A stretch of 64,000 nucleotides of DNA from Bacteroidota bacterium. Lineage in GTDB: Bacteria; Bacteroidota; Ignavibacteria; UBA10030; SZUA-254. The notes under the pieces are model-generated. The model did not search any database, was not told the origin of the DNA, and saw only the letters and a program-made list of their open reading frames with translations. Every line of letters starts with the position of its first letter. The first letter of the stretch is position 1. The stretch covers positions 1-64,000 of the forward strand of contig JAGVIE010000059.1 in the NCBI GenBank assembly GCA_020056225.1. The letters run 5' to 3'. Positions 1 through 9,400 of this stretch are shown here, piece by piece. Made by a program: the position numbers and the translations under genes.

Positions 1-101
1 AGACGAAAATAGTCGTAATGTTGATAAATAGCACGAATGAAATAATGGACTTGAGTTTCATGAGAGGCCCCTTTCAGTTAAAGAAGCATTGCACATAACT
101 A

Positions 102-164
102 TTGGCTTAACGAATAGCGTATATCCACCCAAAATGGTATGATAGACGCATAGCGTTTAGCCAA
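102..164. repeat. Imperfect inverted repeat (attC-like fold) beside recombinase
   Basis: A left arm starting TTGGCTTAACGAATAGCG (102) is matched by a right arm ending CATAGCGTTTAGCCAA (164) when reverse-complemented; the arms are about 27 nt with several mismatches and a short loop. The left arm contains GCTTAAC, which fits the integron R'' consensus RYYYAAC, while the partner GTTTAGC has one mismatch to GTTRRRY. A third related stretch, TACGCATTGCGTTT, lies at 181-194 against the recombinase stop. It could be a recombination site or the hairpin end of the recombinase transcript. Positions 1-90 hold nothing else recognisable. Confidence 0.5.
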
Positions 165-192
165 CCAAATCGGGATGTAATACGCATTGCGT

Positions 193-1089
193 TTATTTCG
201 TTTTTGGCTGATGCATTGCTGCATCCAGTGGATTAATAATCTTGCCAAGTTTTTGCTTGCTGACGTGCGTATATATTTCTGTCGTTTTTGAGCTTGCATG
301 TCCTAATATTTCCTGAATGTATCGCAAATCGGTTCCAGCTTCAAGTAAATGCGTTGCAAAGGAATGACGTAAGCTATGGACTGTAACATGTTTTCGGATT
401 CCAGCCATTCCAGTGGCTCGTTTGAAAACTTCTTGCACACTGCGTTCTGCAATATGTTTTCTACCAGGGGCACCTTCAAATAAATATTCTATTGGTCTGT
501 ATGCTTTAAAATACTCACGCAAATTTTCTAGCGCCACATTCGATAAAAGTGTATAACGGTCTTTTTTACCTTTCGCACTTTTAAGATAAATTAATTTTCT
601 TTCACTGTCAATATCTTCTATCTTCAACCGTACCGCTTCCCCGACTCTTAGTCCCGCAGAATAAATCAACATCAGAATCGTCTTATGCTTCATGTTGTCA
701 ACAGCATCGAGTACTCTTACAACTTCTTCCTGATTAAGAACAACAGGTAACTGCTTCTCCTTCTTTGGTCTTGGAAGCGATGCAATGGTAAAAGGCATCT
801 TATACAACTCGACATACAAAAACCGCAGCGCGTTGAATACTTGATTTACCGTCGCAGCAGATAATCCTTTTTCCTCAAGGAGGTAAAGAAGATAACTGCG
901 GATGTCTTGCTCAGTCAATTCACGCGGATGCCGCGCTTGTCCGCCATCTTTTTGGCGGAGTTGAAAATATCTTGTAAAAGAACGCAAACAACTGATATAT
1001 GATTTGATCGTTTTGTGGCTGTAATTTCTAAGGCGCATCTCACGCCTTACAGTCTCATAGAACCCACTTTGTTTAACAGGGTCCCCCAC
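193..1089 (-). CDS. Tyrosine recombinase (XerC/D-like integrase)
   Basis: A 298-residue site-specific recombinase with a SAM-like N-terminal DNA-binding domain (about 10-95) and a C-terminal catalytic domain. The visible catalytic set is Arg in SAGLRVGE, Lys in SAKGKKDR, HSLRHSFATHL, GHASSKTT and the nucleophile Tyr in EIYTHVS. It lacks the extra patch between motifs that marks integron IntI proteins, so it is better called a generic XerCD-type integrase of the kind found singly in Bacteroidota. GTG start with GGAG about nine bases upstream. The gene points away from the LOG gene, and inverted repeats lie directly after its stop. Whether it moves the accessory blocks elsewhere in the window is unknown. 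Confidence 0.9.
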   Translation of the reverse strand: MGDPVKQSGFYETVRREMRLRNYSHKTIKSYISCLRSFTRYFQLRQKDGGQARHPRELTEQDIRSYLLYLLEEKGLSAATVNQVFNALRFLYVELYKMPFTIASLPRPKKEKQLPVVLNQEEVVRVLDAVDNMKHKTILMLIYSAGLRVGEAVRLKIEDIDSERKLIYLKSAKGKKDRYTLLSNVALENLREYFKAYRPIEYLFEGAPGRKHIAERSVQEVFKRATGMAGIRKHVTVHSLRHSFATHLLEAGTDLRYIQEILGHASSKTTEIYTHVSKQKLGKIINPLDAAMHQPKTK

Positions 1090-1254
1090 GAAGTGATCTC
1101 CACATTTAATGATATCTCAGTAATTATTATGTCAAGAATATAAAACTTGTTTGATTGAAAGTCAATATTTTTTTGCTCACCCTAAGGGATGTTGAAATGC
1201 TCCGTAAAAAATCCTATATTGCTCACGAATCTATTAAAAAAAGGAGCAACAAGA

Positions 1255-1962
1255 ATGACACAGCGCAGTGAGCACGATAGCGTACAGGATATACAGCTTG
1301 AACATCTGATGAAAACCCAGCAGGATGTGTGGCGGGTATTCCGGGCAATGGCAGAGTTTGTCGATGGCTTTTCCACGCTTTCGAAGTTAGGTCCGTGCGT
1401 TTCTATCTTCGGCTCGGCACGCATCAAGCCCGGGACACATTACTACCGGCTTGCAAAAACAGTCGCGAAAGAATTTGTCAAAGCGGGCTACGGAATTATC
1501 TCAGGCGGTGGTCCGGGTGTGATGGAAGCGGCAAACCGAGGTGCGCGTGAAGCCGCCGGTGCCTCGGTCGGCATCAATATAGATTTGCCGCACGAACAGA
1601 AACCAAACCCGTATATCGATCCCGATAAGCTCATCACGTTCAAACATTTTTACATCAGGAAAGTAATGTTCGTGAAGTACGCGCAGGGTTTCATCGTCAT
1701 GCCCGGCGGTTTCGGCACGCTCGATGAGTTCTTCGAATCGATTACACTTATCCAGACTAAGAAGATTCATCCGTTCCCTATAGTATTAATGGGAAAAGAA
1801 TACTGGGGCGGATTGATCTCGTGGTTCAAAGCAAGAGCGCTTGAGGAAGGAATGATTTCGAAATCGGATTTAGATCTGTTCTCGATTACTGATGATCCCA
1901 AAGAAGCGGTTGCAATCGTGAAACGTTTTTACAAAAAGGAAGTACACGGACCGAATTTTTAG
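1255..1962 (+). CDS. LOG-family Rossmann-fold protein (TIGR00730)
   Basis: A 235-residue member of the LOG/lysine-decarboxylase-like family. Characterised members hydrolyse nucleoside 5'-monophosphates such as cytokinin riboside monophosphate, releasing the base and ribose 5-phosphate. The diagnostic motif PGGFGTLDEFFE is present, with an upstream glycine-rich SGGGPGVMEAANRGA nucleotide-binding loop. I chose the ATG at 1255 because AAGGAG lies eight bases upstream; an earlier in-frame start at 1189 has no such site. The physiological substrate in bacteria is usually unknown. Confidence 0.9.
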   Translation: MTQRSEHDSVQDIQLEHLMKTQQDVWRVFRAMAEFVDGFSTLSKLGPCVSIFGSARIKPGTHYYRLAKTVAKEFVKAGYGIISGGGPGVMEAANRGAREAAGASVGINIDLPHEQKPNPYIDPDKLITFKHFYIRKVMFVKYAQGFIVMPGGFGTLDEFFESITLIQTKKIHPFPIVLMGKEYWGGLISWFKARALEEGMISKSDLDLFSITDDPKEAVAIVKRFYKKEVHGPNF

Positions 1963-1979
1963 TTTTTCTGGAACGCTAT

Positions 1980-2019
1980 CCCGACCGTGTATTCGACTTC
2001 GCTCAGACTCACGGTCGGG
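1980..2019. terminator. Strong hairpin after LOG gene
   Basis: A perfect 10-bp stem, CCCGACCGTG (1980-1989) with CACGGTCGGG (2010-2019), around a 20-nt loop that contains TTCGACTTCGCTCAGAC. No T-tract follows, so it may be a REP-type element rather than a classical intrinsic terminator. It separates the LOG and NUDIX genes. Confidence 0.5.
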
Positions 2020-2050
2020 GCGAAGTCGAAAAGTGAAGGTAAAATTTATT

Positions 2051-2590
2051 ATGACATTAAAACCCTGGAAAAAAATTCGACAAGCATTTGAAATGAAAAA
2101 TCCCTGGTGGACCTACCGGAAAGATGATGTGCTTCTTCCCACAGGTAAGCTGGGCGAATATCATTACGTTCACGTCAACGGTTCGAGCATGATCATTCCC
2201 ATCCTCGATGATGGAAGAATAGCACTCGTCAAACAGTATCGTTATCTTGTACAGCGTGAGAGTATCGAGTTTCCCTGCGGCAGTGTGAAGGACGGCTCCA
2301 CTCATGAAGAGACCGCACGGCATGAGCTTGCTGAGGAAACAGAATTCGAAGCGAAAGAACTAAAATGTGTTGTGGAGTTCAATCCGTATAACGGCGTAAC
2401 GGATGAGATGTGCAAAGTTTTCATTGCAACAGGACTATCTCCCGTTGTTGCTCATCCCGATGAGACGGAGGAATTTGAAAAAATCTTCATGACTATAAAA
2501 GAATTCGATGAGAAAGTAAATTCGGGTGAAATCTGGGATGGAATGTCGCTGGCAGCATGGGCAATCGTGAAACCACTATTAATGAAATAA
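2051..2590 (+). CDS. NUDIX hydrolase, ADP-ribose pyrophosphatase-like
   Basis: A 179-residue NUDIX protein of the ADP-sugar pyrophosphatase type (beta-strand RIALVKQYRYLVQRESIEFPCG precedes the box, shown here only by position 55-77). The Nudix box is divergent: the core reads HELAEETEF where the consensus is REUXEEXGU, so Arg is His and Gly is Glu, but the metal-binding Glu residues are kept. ATG 2051 is chosen over a GTG at 2033 because GAAGGT lies between them as a ribosome site. Probable role is cleavage of ADP-ribose or a related nucleotide sugar; substrate is inferred. Confidence 0.85.
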   Translation: MTLKPWKKIRQAFEMKNPWWTYRKDDVLLPTGKLGEYHYVHVNGSSMIIPILDDGRIALVKQYRYLVQRESIEFPCGSVKDGSTHEETARHELAEETEFEAKELKCVVEFNPYNGVTDEMCKVFIATGLSPVVAHPDETEEFEKIFMTIKEFDEKVNSGEIWDGMSLAAWAIVKPLLMK

Positions 2591-2595
2591 ATCTG

Positions 2596-3873
2596 ATGAA
2601 TAGAGCGATCCGAAATAAGAACCGTTACCAGCCACACATAACTCATAACTCAAGACTCATAATTCTTTACGCTTTGTTTTTTGCATTTTGTACTCCTTTA
2701 TCAGCCCAACATGTACGCATCGGTGCGGAAATTCTTTTTGAAAAACATCTCGACTCGCTTGCCGGGAAACGTGTCGGAGTAATCTGCAACCACACATCGG
2801 TGTTGCCGAATGGTGTTCATCTTGTCGATACACTTTTGAAGCGTGGAGTGAAGATAACTGCGCTATTCGCGCCGGAACACGGAATTCGCGGGAAAATTCC
2901 GGCAGGCAAGAAGGTCTCGGACGAAATCGATTCTGTAACAGGCATTCAGGTTTACTCACTTTATGGCGGATCGAAGAAACCGACTATTGAAATGCTGATT
3001 GATGTGGATGTCCTCATCTTCGATATGCAGGATGTCGGCGCAAGATTCTATACTTATATCAGCACGATGGGTTATTGCATGGTGGCGGCAGGAGAGAACG
3101 AAAAAAAGTTTTACGTGCTCGATCGTCCCAACCCGATAAACGGCATCGACATAGAAGGTCCGCCGCTCGATCTTGAGCTTCGGTCGTTCGTCGGTTTATA
3201 TCCGATTCCTGTCCGGCACGGTATGACGGTCGGCGAGATAGCGAAGATGATCATCGGCGAGGGTTATCTCAATCCTTCGACAGCCGAAGTAACTGTCATT
3301 CCGATGGAAGGATGGAAGCGCACAATGTGGTACGATGAAACCGGTTTGCCGTGGATTGCTCCATCGCCGAACATGAAAACGCTTGCAACTGCGACAGTCT
3401 ATCCCGGAACGTGTTTTTTTGAAGCGACGAATTTCACCGAAGGCAGAGGCACCGAGAAGCCGTTTGAGTATATCGGCATTCCCGGACTTCACAGCAAACT
3501 TGTTTCTGCAAAACTGAATGAGCTAAAACTTCCCGGTGTAAAATTCCTGCCGGTTGAATTCACGCCGAAAGGAAATCCCGCTACATCGGCTGACCCGAAA
3601 TTCAAGAATAAAAAATGCGGCGGCATCTATGTTAAAGTAACCGATAGAAAAACTTTTCAACCCGCGCTGACCGGTGTGATGATGCTGGCTACGATGAAAC
3701 AGCTTTATCCTAAGAAATTTCGGGTGAAGAAAGGATCGCTCGATCATCTCATAGGCGACGACCAGATAAGTGTGAGATTGGAGGAAGGGAAGGTCAATAA
3801 AAATATTTTTTCTATCTACAAGTCATCGATGGAAAGATACCTGCAAATCAGGTCTAAATATCTTTTGTATTAG
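2596..3873 (+). CDS. Secreted DUF1343 protein, NamZ-like exo-muramidase
   Basis: A 425-residue exported DUF1343 (PF07075) protein. NamZ of Bacillus, the characterised member, removes N-acetylmuramic acid from peptidoglycan ends, so a role in wall turnover is likely. Family hallmarks include GVICNHTS, FAPEHGIRG, DMQDVGARFYTYI and DRPNPI. The N-terminus has a signal peptide (hydrophobic IILYALFFAFCTPLSAQ). The gene begins six bases after the NUDIX stop, suggesting co-transcription. Its last codons and stop lie inside a 31-bp sequence repeated exactly at 10148-10178. Confidence 0.88.
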   Translation: MNRAIRNKNRYQPHITHNSRLIILYALFFAFCTPLSAQHVRIGAEILFEKHLDSLAGKRVGVICNHTSVLPNGVHLVDTLLKRGVKITALFAPEHGIRGKIPAGKKVSDEIDSVTGIQVYSLYGGSKKPTIEMLIDVDVLIFDMQDVGARFYTYISTMGYCMVAAGENEKKFYVLDRPNPINGIDIEGPPLDLELRSFVGLYPIPVRHGMTVGEIAKMIIGEGYLNPSTAEVTVIPMEGWKRTMWYDETGLPWIAPSPNMKTLATATVYPGTCFFEATNFTEGRGTEKPFEYIGIPGLHSKLVSAKLNELKLPGVKFLPVEFTPKGNPATSADPKFKNKKCGGIYVKVTDRKTFQPALTGVMMLATMKQLYPKKFRVKKGSLDHLIGDDQISVRLEEGKVNKNIFSIYKSSMERYLQIRSKYLLY

Positions 3874-3874
3874 C
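3844..3874 (+). repeat. 31-bp perfect direct repeat, copy 1 (namZ 3' end)
   Basis: The 31 bases from CAAATCAGGTC to TTGTATTAGC include the last nine codons and TAG stop of the DUF1343 gene. The identical 31 bases recur at 10148-10178, bracketing the two T9SS genes. The flanking bases differ on both sides of each copy, so the match ends sharply. It looks like the core site of an integration into the gene's 3' end. Confidence 0.9.
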
Positions 3875-3995
3875 GAATGTAGTGCGTTTTAAGTGCTTGC
3901 CAATCCATTTCACTATAGCAACTTGCCAAGAAAGGCACTAACTGTAACTTACCAGCGACCGACTCGGTGAATATGAAAAATATTTTTCAAGAGTA

Positions 3996-4024
3996 TTGAC
4001 TCTTACTAAAATTAGCTTTAAATT
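3996..4024 (+). promoter_or_regulatory. Sigma70-like promoter for propeller gene
   Basis: TTGACT (3996-4001), a 17-bp spacer and TAAATT (4019-4024). Transcription would start near 4031, which rules out the earliest in-frame start of the downstream gene. Confidence 0.65.
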
Positions 4025-4080
4025 CTTGTGTGAGGTTTGAATGGGCGCAAGATAACTTATCTAAAAAGATGAACAATATT

Positions 4081-6447
4081 ATGAAAAAGAGAATCGTGCT
4101 TCTTGATTGCGAAAATTTATTTAGGGTTACATTGTTGGAACCTAATCATAAACAGGATAAGCCAGGGTGTATACGAAAGCAAACAATAATCTTACTCGTG
4201 TTTTTTAGTTTGTCTTTTAGTTTGCCATTGCCTGCCCAATGGGTATGGCAGAACCCAAAACCGACAGGGAATGACATTTTAAATGTTAAATTCATTGATG
4301 AGAATACAGGCTGGTTTGTTGGAAATTATGGAACAATTTTCAAAACAACCGACGGCGGACTAACATGGTTTACACAGAATACCAAATACACATGTGATTT
4401 CACGGCAATCGATCCTGTTGATGCGAATAACATTTGGGTGATTGGATACGGATATGATACAGTCTATGTTGAAAATGATCCATCATTTAAAATTTTGTTT
4501 TCTGCGGATGGTGGAAAACATTGGGATCTGAAACTGAGCGGGGCAAAATATTTCTGTGATTCGACTTGTAGAAAATTTGGATATATAGAAGATATTGATT
4601 TCATTGATGAGACGACTGGTTACGTTGTGGGTGATAGTGGATTAATACTCAAAACAACAAATGCTGGAACAAGCTGGGAGTTACAGGAACAATCAAAAGA
4701 TTATAATTTTAAGTCCGTTCAGTTTTTTGATCCAATCAAAGGGTACGTAGCCGGAGGGGGTGGATATATTACGATTGGTCATGTGCCGCGCCGCGACAAC
4801 TTTGATGAGCATGGTGCCATCCTCAAAACAACAGATGGCGGATTACATTGGCAAACAGTCTATTCCGATACATTTACTTTTTTTGATATATACTTTCGTA
4901 ATCCTCAGCTTGGTTGGGCTGTTGGGGAAGCGAGATGGTTAATCGGGTATGGTGAAATTGGAGGATATCAAACATTACTGAAAACAACCGATGGTGGTGA
5001 AAATTGGACAAAACTGATGGAAAGAGATACAATAAATCCACTCGCGCTGAACATTTATTTCATTAATGATTCTGTTGGCTGGATGGTCGGTTCAGGAGGA
5101 GGATTTATGAAAACTACCGATGGTGGTTATACGTGGGCGTTAAGTTTTCCCTCACAACATTTTCTTCAGCACTTAGTCGATGTTTTTGCATTTGACACCT
5201 CGCATATCATTACTGTCGGAGATTATCATACAATTTTACAGACATCAGATGGGGGGAATAATTGGTGCCATCGTGACACATCATCATTGCTGAACGCATC
5301 AATTCGTGACATAAGATTTTTAAATCCTGATACCGGTGTAATTATTCAAAGTTATCTATGGCGGACAACTGATAAGGGGCAGCACTGGAATTGGATAGGA
5401 ATTGGTGGTTTATGGGCACTCGATTGTAATGGAGATAAAGATTGCTGGACAGTGGGGTATGGTGGTCGTATCTTGCATTCCTCCGATGCTGGAAATAGCT
5501 GGGTAGATCAGAATAGTGGAATCACAGAATGGATACAAGCCGTGAAGTTTGTGAGTACTAAAATTGGTTGGGCAGCAGGTGAATACACTATTTTGAAGAC
5601 AACCGATGGGGGTAACACTTGGTTTACACAATACGTCAATCAAAGCCAATCAAATTACTATGCAATAACAACTCAAGATAGTAATCGTTTATGGATTTAT
5701 GCATATATTGGAGCTACTTTGAGAACAATGAATGGTGGAATAACATGGTACGATTGCTCAAGTAGCCTTGATTCAATGTGCGCGATTTATTTTATAAATC
5801 CCGATACTGGCTGGGTTAGAAAAAATGTTACGTTATACCGAACTTTTAACGGTGGAACAACTTGGGAAGAAATAGGCGAAAGAATAATCCCAAACACAAA
5901 GACACAATTTGTCGATGTTAATAATGGATGGTTTTTTGATTCGTACTCCGTTTCGAGGACAACTAATGGTGGTTATGATTGGTGGCCTGAAGTCAGAGTA
6001 AGAGTCGTTCGTTCTATCTATAGTTTGCATTTCATTGATTCTTCCCATGGATGGTGTGGCACAATGGATGGTGGGCTTATACGTTACGGTTATCCTGAAT
6101 TAATAACAAATGTTGTGCAAGAACATAGTTCTGTTCTGTTGCCAAATGAAATTAAATTACTTCCGAATTATCCAAATCCCTTTAATTCCGGCACATTCAT
6201 CCATTATGAGATAAAAACTAAAAGTAAAATTACCATAACGATTTATGATCTATTAGGAAGGGAGGTGAGATTACTGGATTCAAATGAAAAAGAACCTGGC
6301 AATTACACTACTATATGGGATGGAAAAAATAATAATGGGAGCGAAACCGCAAGCGGTGTTTATATTTGTCGAATGTACGTAGAACCTTCGCCGAGCGCAT
6401 TACATAAATCACTAATTCAATCTCAAAAATTATTATTGATCAAATAA
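4081..6447 (+). CDS. Secreted Ycf48/BNR-repeat beta-propeller with T9SS domain
   Basis: A protein of about 788 residues built of repeats of the form GWxVGxxGxIxKTTDGGxxW, typical of Ycf48/photosystem-II-assembly-like and sortilin-like propellers; at least ten copies run from about residue 60 to 660. The C-terminus carries a type IX sorting domain (LLPNYPNPFNSGT, then a beta-sandwich with YDLLGREV). A hydrophobic export segment IILLVFFSLSFSLPLPAQ is preceded by an unusually long 35-residue lead, so the true start may be 4069, 4081 or a later TTG near 4132. It acts outside the cell or on its surface; ligand unknown. With the next gene it forms a block flanked by direct repeats. Confidence 0.82.
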   Translation: MKKRIVLLDCENLFRVTLLEPNHKQDKPGCIRKQTIILLVFFSLSFSLPLPAQWVWQNPKPTGNDILNVKFIDENTGWFVGNYGTIFKTTDGGLTWFTQNTKYTCDFTAIDPVDANNIWVIGYGYDTVYVENDPSFKILFSADGGKHWDLKLSGAKYFCDSTCRKFGYIEDIDFIDETTGYVVGDSGLILKTTNAGTSWELQEQSKDYNFKSVQFFDPIKGYVAGGGGYITIGHVPRRDNFDEHGAILKTTDGGLHWQTVYSDTFTFFDIYFRNPQLGWAVGEARWLIGYGEIGGYQTLLKTTDGGENWTKLMERDTINPLALNIYFINDSVGWMVGSGGGFMKTTDGGYTWALSFPSQHFLQHLVDVFAFDTSHIITVGDYHTILQTSDGGNNWCHRDTSSLLNASIRDIRFLNPDTGVIIQSYLWRTTDKGQHWNWIGIGGLWALDCNGDKDCWTVGYGGRILHSSDAGNSWVDQNSGITEWIQAVKFVSTKIGWAAGEYTILKTTDGGNTWFTQYVNQSQSNYYAITTQDSNRLWIYAYIGATLRTMNGGITWYDCSSSLDSMCAIYFINPDTGWVRKNVTLYRTFNGGTTWEEIGERIIPNTKTQFVDVNNGWFFDSYSVSRTTNGGYDWWPEVRVRVVRSIYSLHFIDSSHGWCGTMDGGLIRYGYPELITNVVQEHSSVLLPNEIKLLPNYPNPFNSGTFIHYEIKTKSKITITIYDLLGREVRLLDSNEKEPGNYTTIWDGKNNNGSETASGVYICRMYVEPSPSALHKSLIQSQKLLLIK

Positions 6448-6462
6448 ATGGAGGATAATGTC

Positions 6463-9400
6463 ATGTCATTATTCAGAATTATATTTCTGCTTGTTCTAAT
6501 TTTATTAATGGCTTCAGTTTTATTCTCACAACAATCAAAGATCGCTCCAACTCTTCAGTCTTTGATGAATCAATCTCCGGATACCATAAAATATAGAGTT
6601 TTTATAACATTGAAAGAAAGAAAAATCTTCTCATCAGACGAGAAAGTATTTATGGAAACCATGCCAGAGTCTGAAAGACAAGTTTATTATCTTCGGGCTA
6701 TAAAGAATTTTGTTAATCAGAAAAGTACTAAGATTATGGATGTGATAACAAATTTTACCGGAACTGGTAAAGCAAAATTGAAACACGACCTTTGGCCTGC
6801 TAACATGCTAAGTATTATTGCGAACAAAGAAGTAATTGAGACGCTGGGGAAAATTCCCGAGGTAAAAGAAATCAGCTTGGTTAAATCTGCGCCAGTTGAG
6901 GAGTACCTTGATACAAAATTTAATAACAATAAAACCAACTCAACCAATACAGCCGATATTTCTTGGGGGATAACGAAAATTCGGGCAAATGATGTATGGG
7001 ATTTAGGCTTCACGGGACAAAATATTACAGTTGCTGTTATTGACATGGGTTTTGATTATAATCACCCTGATCTAATTGATCATCGTTGGAATGAAGGAAA
7101 CCCCAATCAATTTACATATAATGGACAACCAATAAATCACTTTGGTTATGATGTTTTTAATAATGACAATGATCCGATATATGAAGCAAGTAATGAAACC
7201 CATGGCACACAATGTGCTGGAATAGTCGCAGGCGATGGAACCAACGGGCAAGTGACGGGAGTTGCCCCCGATGCGAAACTTATGTTTATTCGTTGTCTTC
7301 CCTCTTCAGGCAACGCTTCAGAGGATGTTTTGATGGATGCATTGGGATGGATATATAACATGAAGGAACTATATCCCACTACATTTATACTCCCTAAAAT
7401 TATCAGCATGTCCATTTCAGTAAAATTTAATAGCAAAGAACCTGATGGTCAATATACTCTTCCAAACTATAGTGGATGGCGTCAATTATGTTACAACAAT
7501 GTGCCGTTAAATATTACACATTGCAATTCAATTGGTGACCAAGGAGCCAAAATAGATGGTGGATGCTATATGGGCCATCCAACTGAGATTCGTACTCCTA
7601 TTCCATATAATATTGCACTACCTGGAAATGTACCATCAGCATGGTTACATCCCGATCAAATACCACCTTTGGAATGTCTGTATACGCTTGATGCACATAC
7701 AAATTCTGTCATTGGAGTTGGTGGAACAAACATTGATGAGGAATTAATTGGAGAATCAGGTAGGGGTCCATCTGCATGGGAAAACATAAATCTGACTTAT
7801 GGATGTCAAAATCCGCAGACTGATTATGATGACTACAGATACCAATTAACTGATCTTACAGTTTCACCACCCTACCATTCTCCGCCTTGTGATCCAGAGA
7901 CATATAGTAACCCCCTTATTAAGCCAGATGTAACTGCACCTTCTTACGTTCCTACTCTATTACCAGGTAGTTTGTATAACAATTTTGGGTTTGGTGGAAC
8001 ATCAGCCGCAGCACCGCATGTAGCCGGTGCTGTTGCGTTAATGCTTTCAGTAAAACCAGATCTCGAGATTGATAGCATCTCGAAAATTTTGCAAACAACA
8101 GCAGTTCACCTAGGAGATCCCGGAAAGAATTATTTATATGGTGCGGGTAGAATAGATGTTTATCAAGCTGTGAAATATATAATTGAGCATTTTAGTGTAA
8201 GTATGGGAGGAGCAGGAAAGACAATCACCTTCAAAGAAAATTTCACTATAAAAAGTGGAACAACTCTAACAATTCTGCCTGGTAGTACGGTTAAATTTGC
8301 AGCAGGTATTAAATTATTAATTAACGGTTCATTTGTTGCCAACGGTACCTCCTCGCAACCAATCACATTCACCTCAGTATCATCAACACCTGCACCCGGT
8401 AATTGGTACGGACTCGATCTTAAAGGTGGACCTAATACATTGAAGTACTGCAATATTAACTACGCTACATATGGTGTCGTAGTAAACAATAATCAAAGCA
8501 CAACAATTGAAAATTGTAACATAAAATATTGCAGTAACTATGGCGTTTATGGTCTAAACGCAACAACCTCAGGCGCGTTCAGACTGAAGGGAACGAATTT
8601 AGAATCTAACACAGTCGGCTTAGGATTATCAGGTACCTGGGTGTCATTAGAGCCGTCCGCTCAATCCAATACTGTTATTCAAGTGAGTGGTCAATATGGT
8701 TTCTTCTCGATGAATAGCAATGTCTACATGAATAGAGCAATAATCCAAACGAATGCTTCGGATGGGATGTGGATTAACAGCGGATCGAATGTTTACTTCA
8801 GTCCGGATGGATACAGCCCAGGGTACAATATCATTGCCAATAATACAGGTCCCCAAATTGATGTGTCATCCGGAGGTAACGCTTTCATCGGCAAGAGAAT
8901 AAAGTCTTGTGTGTGCGGTGGAGATTTGACATCAAGTGTTCCGCCCGATGCCGTTTTAACAAGTATTGCATGTGATCCACCATGTTATTGGGAATATTAC
9001 GATCTATGGGGGTCTAATACAATATACGGTAACAGCATGTACATCACTAACGGCGGCAATATTATTTATGCGCATCTAACATATTGGGGAGAACATCCAC
9101 TCTGTCCGGCGCAAGCACCACCATCATACAAGTTCGGTGGAAATCCAATATATAGAAGTTATCCGCTTTGCTATAGTTCATCGATGCTTGCAAATAATGA
9201 ACAAATGGGAGAAGGGAAAGCTAATGAGATAGATCCAGAATATGTTTTAGCAAGTTCCTCGCCGACTGGTGACTCTTCTAAAATAATCAGGCTAATAAAA
9301 TCTCTTAAGAAATTTATCACCGAAGAGCCGGACAGCGCAGATTACGTATTGCCTATGCTTCTTCCGCTTGTAGGACCCGGCGGGAAGTATTCTGCAGTAC

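Noticed and set aside
99-299. 66-codon frame overlapping the recombinase 3' end on the same strand
   Set aside because: It runs through the inverted repeat and then into the recombinase in another frame; no ribosome site or protein-like composition.
193-1089. Calling the recombinase an integron integrase IntI
   Set aside because: The IntI-specific additional patch between the two catalytic motif groups is missing.
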